Positions 8,301 through 14,636 of a stretch of 16,217 nt of DNA are shown piece by piece. Numbering within the stretch: the first letter of the stretch is position 1; every line of letters starts with the position of its first letter. The position numbers and the translations under genes were made by a program. The DNA comes from Promethearchaeota archaeon. GTDB taxonomy: Archaea; Asgardarchaeota; Lokiarchaeia; Sigyniarchaeales; Promethearchaeaceae. The notes under the pieces are model-generated. The model had not been told where the DNA came from. It ran no database searches and was given only the letters and a program-made list of their open reading frames with translations. The stretch covers positions 1-16,217 of the forward strand of contig WJKO01000103.1 of the NCBI GenBank assembly GCA_014729055.1, written 5' to 3'.

Positions 8301-11300
8301 AGCCGGAAGCTATAACAAGATAAAGGACTTTGACGGTTATGATGATCCTTCATCCAATCTGAAGTACAACAGCACCGTCGACCGCTTTGCTTATTCCATG
8401 GAATTGGGTGCAAATGTGATGCTGTATATTCACAATGGCTCCAGTCCCGGAAGCTACGTAGAAAAAACAATTTTTACGGATGGTCGTTCTATATATGAAG
8501 TCGGATTTTCTCCAAGTGGAGAGAAATTAGCATTAGTGGGAAGTTTTTTCGGCATAATGGTAGTGGATACGTTGAATCCAGACAACGCTTTTATGATTAA
8601 TGATGATCTTCAATACGACATGGTCGAATTTATGGGATCATCAGGCAGGATTGCCTGTGTGGATAAGTATAATCGTTTAAGAATCTTCGAAGTCACTGGG
8701 AATATGGTTTATGATGAATCACTTGGGGCAACTGACCTGGCCTGGAGTGAAACTCAGCAAGAATTGGCTGTGGGCATGTCAGACGGAAGAGTTCTTATTT
8801 ATGGGTTTGACCATGAGTCACCTAATATAGAAAATGTGTCGGTTTCACCGGAAACATATTCAATTGGAACGATTTTCAACATCAGTTGTGATCTTACAGA
8901 TGATGCTTCAGGAATAAACGAGTCATCAGCAAAAGTTAAAATCAGAGATTTATCTGACACCGTTTTAGATGAAGTATCTTTATCTCTCGCTTCAGGCAAT
9001 ACTTATTCTTGTCAATGGGATTCAGCCGGGCTATCAGTAGATGTATGCAAAGTAGGTGTTTATGTAGAAGACAATGCAGGAAATTATTCAGAGGTAACAA
9101 GCGCTAAGCTGTTAAATTTCGGAAGCAACGGACAACCAGCAGCTCCTGTTTTAGAATCTTGTATTGGCATGTCAGACAACCAAATAGATCTTATATGGAC
9201 GGATAATTCATCTGATGAAACTGGATTCAGTATAGAACGAAGCATTGACGGAACTAATTGGACTCAAGCTGGAAACATAGGTGCAGACAACATCTCCTTT
9301 TCTGACACTGGTTTAAGTCCGAATACCTTATATTATTATAGAGTTTGGGCTGTAAACGGAAACGGACAAGCAAGCTCAAATGTTCTTTCCGCCAAAACTA
9401 TGAAAGCTCCTAGTATAAAAATATATCATCCAAATGGTGGAGAAGAACTGCAAAAAGGAAGGGTCACACACATATATTGGTCTTCTATTGGAAATGTCCA
9501 AGCAGTTGATATTTCCCTATTGAAGGCAGGGAGTGTTGTTGAAAATATTGCACTGAATTTTAACGATAGCGGAATGTATGCATGGGAAATCCCTATAGAT
9601 TTGGTTATCGATAATGATTACCAGATAAAAATTTGCGACCATTCAGATAATTCAGTTTATGATGTTAGTGATGCTTATTTTTCAGTTATCGAAATCAAAT
9701 ATGCTCTGCATATAAGTATTGATGGCAATGGATATACAGAGCCTGCGGAAGGTACTCATTTTTATACAAAGGACCGTTTAGTGGATATTACTGCCACTGC
9801 AAATCCAGATGAATTTATTTCTTGGATTGGAGATGTTCCTGAAGGAAGTGAAAATGATAATCCCCTTTCAATTACAATGGATTCCAATAAATATATATTG
9901 GCTCAATTTTCCGCGGATACAGAGCCGGAAATTGCAATAAGTCAAAACGGGGTTAACATCCCTGATGCAGGAAATTTTGATTGGGGCAGCTGTCAAGTTG
10001 ATGAAAGCATCTCTAAAACTTTTTCAATTGAAAATAATGGGAATGCTGATTTGACTATTACAACCCCAATATCCTTGACTGGAACGAACGTTGAAGATTT
10101 TTCTATAAGCCAACAACCAGCCAATACAGTTGGCGAGGAATCATCAACGTCATTTATTGTACAATTCAACCCAACAACAGAAGGAGAAAAAAGCGCTCTG
10201 CTGACAATTGAAAACAATGATTCAGATGAAAATCCTTATACGATCAACTTAACCGGAACCGGGACTACTTCGAATGTATTGTTCTTTGATGATTTTGAGG
10301 ATGGTGATTTGGAAGGGTGGACGACTGAACAAACTGAAATTACCAATACAGACGAGAACTCCAAAAACGGCACGCGGGCATTGAAATTATATGACAACAC
10401 CTCTTCAAATAATCCCAGAGTTCTTCTGACTTTAAATACAACCAGCAGCCGAGTGGGACTTGAATTTTATGAATGGACCAATGATTTCGGGTTGAATGGC
10501 GGTTCGGTCTATTATCTGGAAACATCCACTGAAGTATATTCAGGTTGGAGATATGCATTCGGTGCACAATATTACACAAACGGATATTGGAGGTATGTTA
10601 ACTTCCAGGATAAGGCCCAATGGGAAGGTGTAAATCCATGGCAGAGTTACGATAGTAATTTTCCAACTCCGGTTCCAACAGAAACAAGCAGCTGGCACAA
10701 AATAAAAATGGAAATCTATGGTCCTGAAGGCAAAGTCAAATTTTGGTACGACGACGTTTATAAAGGCGAAATCGATGTGGATCCGACAAATGATCCCCTG
10801 AAATATTTCAATCATCATATTTCATGGAGTTCTCCAACCGGAACCCTCAATTATATCGATGATTTCCTGGCTTATGAGATTCAGGGTGATGCCCAAACCC
10901 CGGTTATCTCCACATTGACGCCGGATTCAGGCCCGGAAGGAACAACTGTCATTATCGATGGCCAAAACTTTGGCGCCGCTCAGGGCAGCGTCACTTTTAA
11001 CGGCATGGCAGCGTCCATTGACAGCTGGAACGACTCACAGATTCAGACCACCGTTCCGGCAGGCGCCACAACAGGACCGGTGGTCGTGCAGACCTCCGGC
11101 GGGTTGAACAGCAACGGGGTTACCTTTACGGTTACTGCCGGTGAACCTGAAATAGAAATAAGCCAAAACAGCACGTATTATTCAGACGGCGGTGTATTTG
11201 ATTTCGGGCAGTGTGATGTAGCATCAAGTATTGAAAAAACCTTCACTATAGAAAACACTGGCAATGCTGATTTAACCATCTCAACCCCGATTTCATTAAG

Positions 11301-14300
11301 CGGAACGAATGCGGATGAATTCAGCATAACCAAGCAGCCCGATGATTTGGTCACCTCTGCGACTCAAACGACTTTTACGGTGACATTCAGTCCCGCTTCA
11401 GAGGGTACTAAAGGCGCCGTCGTTACAATTAATAACAATGACACCGATGAAGGCAGTTATGAAATTGTCCTGACCGGCCGTACGCTAACACTCAATGACG
11501 GTTTAGTCGTGTATTATCCATTTAACGGCAATGCCAATGATGAAAGCGGGAATAATTATGACGGCACAGTCAACGGAGCGACACTAACCACAGATTATAA
11601 TGATGAAGCTGATAAGGCTTATTATTTTGATGGAAACAGCTCCATCCGCAATGGGAGCTTTCCATTTGCGCCAGGGACCGGAGATTTCAGCTGCGGCGGA
11701 TGGATCAAAATACCTGTGGACTATGAACGGGGCGTTCTTCTTGATACGCATGGAACCTGGAATTGGTATCAGTCTTGTTTCGCCATATGGCTGCATGATG
11801 ATGGGCGCATGAGTTTTAGAACAAACAACGGAGACTCGAATAGGACTGATATTTATTCCCCTTCAGCAATGAACGACGACCAATGGCATTATGTATTCGG
11901 AACCAGAGAAGCGGGGATAAAGAAATTTTATATAGACGGTGAGCTCATTGACAGTCAAGCCTGCAGTGAAAATATCGGCGGCAATAATATTCTTGCCATC
12001 GGGGGCTCGGCTTATAACAGCTGGTCAACCGGTTATGCGTTAAAGGGCAAAATCGATGAGGTCCGTATTTACAACCGGGCCCTTTCAGAAACGGAAGTTC
12101 TTCAGCTTTACATGGGCGGTGTTCCGACAATTTCTTCTATCTCACCCAGCTCTGGACCATTTGGCGTCACAGTCACCATTAACGGCACAAATTTTGGAGC
12201 GGCTGAAGGAACAGTGACGTTTAACGATGCACCGGCGATAGTAACCTCTTGGACAGATATTCAAATAACCTGCACGGTTCCTAACGGTGCCACCACCGGG
12301 CCGGTGGTCGTGCAAACAGCTGGTGGGATTCAAAGCAACGAAGTTACCTTTACGGTCGAATGCGATCTGCCCATAATCCAGCAGCAGCCCCAGGATATTA
12401 TGATCAATTATAATTCCAGCACGACAATCACGGTGGATGCATCCAGCACAACTGCATGCCATTATCATTGGTACGAAGGCGAATCAGGAAATACAACGAA
12501 TCCGGCGGGTACTGATTCAGATACTTTTATCACACCGGACCTGACGGAAACGACATCCTACTGGGTGAGGATCTCAAACAGCTGCGGCTCAGTGGATTCA
12601 GATACTGCCATTGTATCTGTGCTGCCCCTTACCTTTTTAACAGATATGGAAGAGATTGCGATACCGGAAGGCGGCTCAGTGGATCTTGGCGTCAAGCTGT
12701 CGGCAGAACCGCTCGCTGAGGTATCGGTCTCTGTAGATAGGATAAGCGGCGACGCGGACATAAATATTTCAGCCGGTTCGAGTTTAACTTTCACTGCGGC
12801 CGATTGGGACGGTTATCAAAACGTCACGTTTTCCGCTGCAGTAGACGGAGATATCGTAAACGGACAGGCGACAGTCCGCATAAGTGCATCCGGTGCTGAA
12901 TATAAAGATATTACTGTTATTGAACAAGAACCGGAAGAACGAATTCCTTCGGCCTACCAAGTTATCCCCGAGGTTATGTGGGCTCCTGCATCAGGCGGGG
13001 GCACATGGCTGACGGAAGTCTATATTACAGACCTTACCGGTGGCACTGAGGTTTCAGCCACATTTAACAGCATAAGCGGAGACCGCCGCGGTCCTTTTAC
13101 AGTATTCACTGGTTCAGGTGCAGACACCAGTATTAAAATCGACAACCTTCTGAACACCCTGGATCAGATAGATTCCGGATTCTCTTATTATGGGACTATG
13201 GGAGCGGTTGAGTTTTCAACTCAGGATGAAGGCCATAAGATTCACGTCATAGCGAGGACGAAAAACGGGCACTACTCCAAGACCTTTCAGGGATTAAATT
13301 ACAACAATAACAACACAGCCGGAAGCAGCCGGGTGATGATGATCCAGAATCTGTCCAGTAATTCTTCTTTCCGTTCCGCTTACGGCGGATTCAATCCCAC
13401 AGATGAACCGGTTTCCATTGAATATCGACTCATGGACAAAAGCGGAAATACAATCGGCAGTGCTTTTACCAAAGATTATGCCACCAAACAGTTCCAGGCC
13501 TTTTCTCCATTTGCGGAAGCGGGGATCACCAGTTATGTGTCCAATGCATGGCTTAAAATTACTCCGGTTTCCGGAATCGGAGGTCTTATGAGCTATGGCG
13601 CTACAGTCAACAATTACACCAATGATCCTGCTTCGCATATTGCCGTCCAGTCGGACGACATCGGAGGATATAACTCACCGGAAAACTATCAGGTCATCCC
13701 TGAAGTCATGTGGGCGCCTTCATCCGGCGGCGGAGAATGGAAGACCGAGATATTTATTACTGATGTGACCGGAGGCTCAGAAGTTTCTGTTTATTATGAT
13801 ACATTCACCGGGACCAGGAGAGGGCCGATTTCATTAGGGACTTTTGCGCATCAGTTTAAAAGCGGAAGCGCTTTGAATCTATTGGCCGTTCTCGATCAAC
13901 TGGACAGCGGCTTTAATTATTACGGAACCGCAGGTGCGGTTGAATTTAATACCCAAGATGAAAACCATAAGATTCAGGTCATCGCACGGACCTATAACGG
14001 CAATTATTCTAAGACGTTTCAAGGCATCAGTTTCAACAATGCCAATACTGCCACAACAGAACGGTCGATTATGGTGCAGAATCTGGTATCAAACGATACC
14101 TTCCGCAGTGCTTTCGGTGCGTTTAATGCCACCGCTGATTCCGCAGAAGTGCGGTTTACGATTCTGGACGAAAGCGGCAGCCAGATCGGGTCTTCTTTTA
14201 CCAAGACTTTTTCAGGGTATCGATTTATTGCCTTCAATCCGTTTGCTGAAGCCGGAGTGCCGTATCCTTCGTATCAGTACGATGCGGCTTGGGTCAAAGT

Positions 14301-14397
14301 GGAAGTCATTTCCGGTAATGGCCAGGTTATGGCATTTGGTTCAACCACAAATAATTATACTAACGACCCGGCGGTTCATCGGGGGGTGCTGCGGTAG
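5317..14397 (+). CDS. Giant secreted multidomain protein (Ig-like, beta-propeller, TIG, LamG, duplicated C-terminal domain)
   Basis: A 3026-residue exported protein, probably cell-surface or extracellular, with a role in adhesion or carbohydrate/matrix binding (inference). Residues 1-23 are a signal peptide (MAKK, hydrophobic core, cut near FSQ). Approximate order: unknown N-terminal region 24-410 with a calcium-loop-like DTDLDGKFD at 277-285; Ig-like regions 410-640; Gly-rich linker near 637-641; Big_1/invasin-like 644-753 and 755-855; WD40-like propeller 866-1168; Ig-like 1170-1272; FN3 1274-1365; PNGGE-type Ser/Thr-rich domain 1366-1459; InlB-B-repeat-like 1462-1535; choice-of-anchor-D 1536-1652; jelly-roll-like 1654-1858; IPT/TIG 1859-1942; second anchor-D 1943-2057; LamG-like 2059-2267; second TIG 2269-2348; Ig-like 2349-2437; Calx-beta-like 2439-2541; two copies of an unknown ~240-residue domain from 2545 to the end. 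No catalytic domain, LPXTG or PEP-CTERM motif was seen. Base composition rises from AT-rich at the 5' end to about balanced at the 3' end, suggesting mosaic assembly. Confidence 0.95.
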   Translation: MAKKSIIFFIFINLCFSGILFSQTNYTSTPIGVLAEIANINFGGLKNDYENNNNKHIGYISASIKIGIQLGLDLYIDLDDYYTALHPEMDPITNEGGEGESAYITIWINGKLGIGAGLLPASFGLFSVDKSQYSIDDPKFNWWNINGPQATYGIQINSFIKDEAGWNYTESLNSSLNFDISYSVISTSRNIIRAEITKSRLDEIIEHCLNSTTIGPDLATKSIEIINYFSEPTSDSSYEIAFKFINSMRKFTPSDNPVFDGTDFIEGSLDYIWGGLDTDLDGKFDNVYPVLPTFLGIPVYGEKLEVKFRNIGNTTGNFFIEVLDVPEGWIVGAMDGDSIPPHFDNKIDLTNVDPNNPNYPPVSTTWVVSCSEDAVDKAFVTFVLHEDKVFSNPELTRSNVELKKYKGDFPTPIVNILAPNNGGNFSDLVKVSAYSTNDSLLQFVEFQYTTDPNKEEENWKVLPVGNQDDPYNDARDYYCENGWEFDFDTISSDNNIDFPGNLVADQVWVRARGIDDSGKVSAWDECDIPFSVNINQNVDFIISNPTVTPNYGISSDTYKFQVNYYDHEGDIPTAKQIILDGNTYNLTLESGTASNGIYSYSTSSLNEGDHSFYFHFENAVNGVKNSETINGPYVDDGGGSDVSYTLTLSADPASVQENTCTLITATLEDANGPVAGKELTFSTDFPGALSGYPPPGCSGPSYESGTTGITDSNGQVKKYFKPSNSGSAVITVVSETGEWKNLGISVSSIPGDASANIYIDSISPGSLYDVQTFVTKGGTPVFHKWITLTTSHGEFVDNGTPTGSNTFRDLTDANGQVPGSNDLEIRITDGYTGYIVVTLHYEEENYYTSTTFLCSSSPIGDPLPLAVIETLNTASRVTSLSWALDGSQLFAGVYGNDYLYSWNCNDWSQKFFLTDLRHDVLTSDIKADNTRIVLGEDAGGIEIFDFNGNRIGGENDETDDVPGVAWVGSNVYALAEGSGSQYDIYTTNCLLRMTEAGSYNKIKDFDGYDDPSSNLKYNSTVDRFAYSMELGANVMLYIHNGSSPGSYVEKTIFTDGRSIYEVGFSPSGEKLALVGSFFGIMVVDTLNPDNAFMINDDLQYDMVEFMGSSGRIACVDKYNRLRIFEVTGNMVYDESLGATDLAWSETQQELAVGMSDGRVLIYGFDHESPNIENVSVSPETYSIGTIFNISCDLTDDASGINESSAKVKIRDLSDTVLDEVSLSLASGNTYSCQWDSAGLSVDVCKVGVYVEDNAGNYSEVTSAKLLNFGSNGQPAAPVLESCIGMSDNQIDLIWTDNSSDETGFSIERSIDGTNWTQAGNIGADNISFSDTGLSPNTLYYYRVWAVNGNGQASSNVLSAKTMKAPSIKIYHPNGGEELQKGRVTHIYWSSIGNVQAVDISLLKAGSVVENIALNFNDSGMYAWEIPIDLVIDNDYQIKICDHSDNSVYDVSDAYFSVIEIKYALHISIDGNGYTEPAEGTHFYTKDRLVDITATANPDEFISWIGDVPEGSENDNPLSITMDSNKYILAQFSADTEPEIAISQNGVNIPDAGNFDWGSCQVDESISKTFSIENNGNADLTITTPISLTGTNVEDFSISQQPANTVGEESSTSFIVQFNPTTEGEKSALLTIENNDSDENPYTINLTGTGTTSNVLFFDDFEDGDLEGWTTEQTEITNTDENSKNGTRALKLYDNTSSNNPRVLLTLNTTSSRVGLEFYEWTNDFGLNGGSVYYLETSTEVYSGWRYAFGAQYYTNGYWRYVNFQDKAQWEGVNPWQSYDSNFPTPVPTETSSWHKIKMEIYGPEGKVKFWYDDVYKGEIDVDPTNDPLKYFNHHISWSSPTGTLNYIDDFLAYEIQGDAQTPVISTLTPDSGPEGTTVIIDGQNFGAAQGSVTFNGMAASIDSWNDSQIQTTVPAGATTGPVVVQTSGGLNSNGVTFTVTAGEPEIEISQNSTYYSDGGVFDFGQCDVASSIEKTFTIENTGNADLTISTPISLSGTNADEFSITKQPDDLVTSATQTTFTVTFSPASEGTKGAVVTINNNDTDEGSYEIVLTGRTLTLNDGLVVYYPFNGNANDESGNNYDGTVNGATLTTDYNDEADKAYYFDGNSSIRNGSFPFAPGTGDFSCGGWIKIPVDYERGVLLDTHGTWNWYQSCFAIWLHDDGRMSFRTNNGDSNRTDIYSPSAMNDDQWHYVFGTREAGIKKFYIDGELIDSQACSENIGGNNILAIGGSAYNSWSTGYALKGKIDEVRIYNRALSETEVLQLYMGGVPTISSISPSSGPFGVTVTINGTNFGAAEGTVTFNDAPAIVTSWTDIQITCTVPNGATTGPVVVQTAGGIQSNEVTFTVECDLPIIQQQPQDIMINYNSSTTITVDASSTTACHYHWYEGESGNTTNPAGTDSDTFITPDLTETTSYWVRISNSCGSVDSDTAIVSVLPLTFLTDMEEIAIPEGGSVDLGVKLSAEPLAEVSVSVDRISGDADINISAGSSLTFTAADWDGYQNVTFSAAVDGDIVNGQATVRISASGAEYKDITVIEQEPEERIPSAYQVIPEVMWAPASGGGTWLTEVYITDLTGGTEVSATFNSISGDRRGPFTVFTGSGADTSIKIDNLLNTLDQIDSGFSYYGTMGAVEFSTQDEGHKIHVIARTKNGHYSKTFQGLNYNNNNTAGSSRVMMIQNLSSNSSFRSAYGGFNPTDEPVSIEYRLMDKSGNTIGSAFTKDYATKQFQAFSPFAEAGITSYVSNAWLKITPVSGIGGLMSYGATVNNYTNDPASHIAVQSDDIGGYNSPENYQVIPEVMWAPSSGGGEWKTEIFITDVTGGSEVSVYYDTFTGTRRGPISLGTFAHQFKSGSALNLLAVLDQLDSGFNYYGTAGAVEFNTQDENHKIQVIARTYNGNYSKTFQGISFNNANTATTERSIMVQNLVSNDTFRSAFGAFNATADSAEVRFTILDESGSQIGSSFTKTFSGYRFIAFNPFAEAGVPYPSYQYDAAWVKVEVISGNGQVMAFGSTTNNYTNDPAVHRGVLR
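9922..10269 (+). repeat. Choice-of-anchor-D-like domain, copy 1
   Basis: Encodes a domain opening EPEIAISQNG and containing ENNGNADLTITTPISLTGTN, ending with TINLTGTGT. It is a close copy of the domain at 11143-11487. This is a module repeated inside the giant protein (residues about 1536-1652); the fold is Ig-like of the ASPM/SPD-2/Hydin type by family knowledge. Confidence 0.75.
10891..11142 (+). repeat. IPT/TIG domain, copy 1
   Basis: Encodes PVISTLTPDSGPEGT, then GQNFGAAQGSVTFNG and GATTGPVVVQTSGG, the usual IPT/TIG order. It pairs with 12121-12360, which has PTISSISPSSGPFGV and GATTGPVVVQTAGG. DNA similarity is highest in the last third, for example a shared CCGGTGGTCGTGCA, suggesting fairly recent duplication. 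Confidence 0.85.
11143..11487 (+). repeat. Choice-of-anchor-D-like domain, copy 2
   Basis: Opens EPEIEISQNS and contains ENTGNADLTISTPISLSGTN and EIVLTGR, matching the first copy at 9922-10269 along its whole length. The TIG-plus-anchor-D order differs between the two surroundings, so the modules were shuffled rather than duplicated as one block. Confidence 0.75.
12121..12360 (+). repeat. IPT/TIG domain, copy 2
   Basis: Second IPT/TIG module (residues about 2269-2348): SGPFGVTVTINGTNFGAAEG, FNDAPAIVTSW and GATTGPVVVQTAGG. It follows the LamG-like domain (YYPFNGNANDESGNNYDGTV at its start) and precedes an Ig-like module. Confidence 0.85.
12952..13683 (+). repeat. C-terminal domain of unknown function, copy A
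   Basis: First of two tandem units in the giant protein (about 244 residues each). It opens AYQVIPEVMWAPASGGG and contains RRGPFTVF, LDQIDSGFSYYGTMGAVEF, HVIARTKNGHYSKTFQGL, MMIQNLSSNSSFRSAYGGFN, FQAFSPFAEAG and NNYTNDPASH. It is a conserved, probably beta-rich repeat that I cannot name. Confidence 0.85.
13684..14394 (+). repeat. C-terminal domain of unknown function, copy B
   Basis: Second unit, offset by 732 bases from copy A: NYQVIPEVMWAPSSGGG, RRGPISLG, LDQLDSGFNYYGTAGAVEF, QVIARTYNGNYSKTFQGI, MVQNLVSNDTFRSAFGAFN, FIAFNPFAEAG and NNYTNDPAVH. Its last 36 residues are also preserved in the remnant at 5031-5141. Because it forms the extreme C-terminus, it may act in surface attachment or export (inference). 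Confidence 0.85.
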
Positions 14398-14399
14398 AA

Positions 14400-14573
14400 A
14401 AAGCCCACGACCGCAAGGCCTCGGTTGCCCTGACAGCCCTGGGTATCGTGGGTGTCATCCTGGCCGCCTATATTGTCACCTCATTGCCGCTCGAGCTTCT
14501 CAAGTGGGTCGTGCTCTTCGTGCTTATCTATACGGCGGTGACGATGTTTAGGTCGGCGGCGGGAGGGGATTGA
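14400..14573 (+). pseudogene. C-terminal fragment of a TauE/SafE-family permease
   Basis: In the frame that ends at TGA 14571-14573, the DNA encodes KAHDRKAS, then VALTALGIVGVILAAYIV, TSLPLELLKWVVLFVLIY and TAVTMFRSAAGGD. The order DRKA, a glycine-rich helix with AAYIV-SLPL, then L-W-V-V and Y-TAV-M is typical of the last two helices of TauE/SafE (sulfite/organosulfonate exporter-like) membrane proteins. Only about 58 residues remain of a protein usually near 250. There is no start or ribosome binding site, and the body is missing. The fragment begins within a few bases of the giant gene's stop, in another frame, and is GC-rich compared with the sequence on both sides. Non-functional; assignment by motif recognition. 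Confidence 0.75.
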
Positions 14574-14575
14574 AT

Positions 14576-14608
14576 ATTCCTCATCTGATTGAGGTATTGT
14601 ATAGGAAT
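14576..14608. other. Nested inverted repeats in the convergent gap
   Basis: CCTCA (14579-14583) pairs with TGAGG (14590-14594) around a 6-base loop, and ATTCCT (14576-14581) can alternatively pair with AGGAAT (14603-14608). They lie between the giant gene and the converging ATPase gene, where a bidirectional terminator would be expected. The stems are short and lack a T-run, so this is a weak candidate. Confidence 0.25.
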
Positions 14609-14636
14609 CTCCATCGTCAAACGAGATAACTCTATT

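Noticed and set aside
13934..14551. 205-codon + strand frame overlapping the end of the giant gene
   Set aside because: It is a shadow of the giant gene and of the permease fragment: the coherent TauE/SafE-like sequence is in another frame.
14576..14608. Bidirectional intrinsic terminator
   Set aside because: Stems of 5-6 bp without T-runs; kept only as a low-confidence structure.
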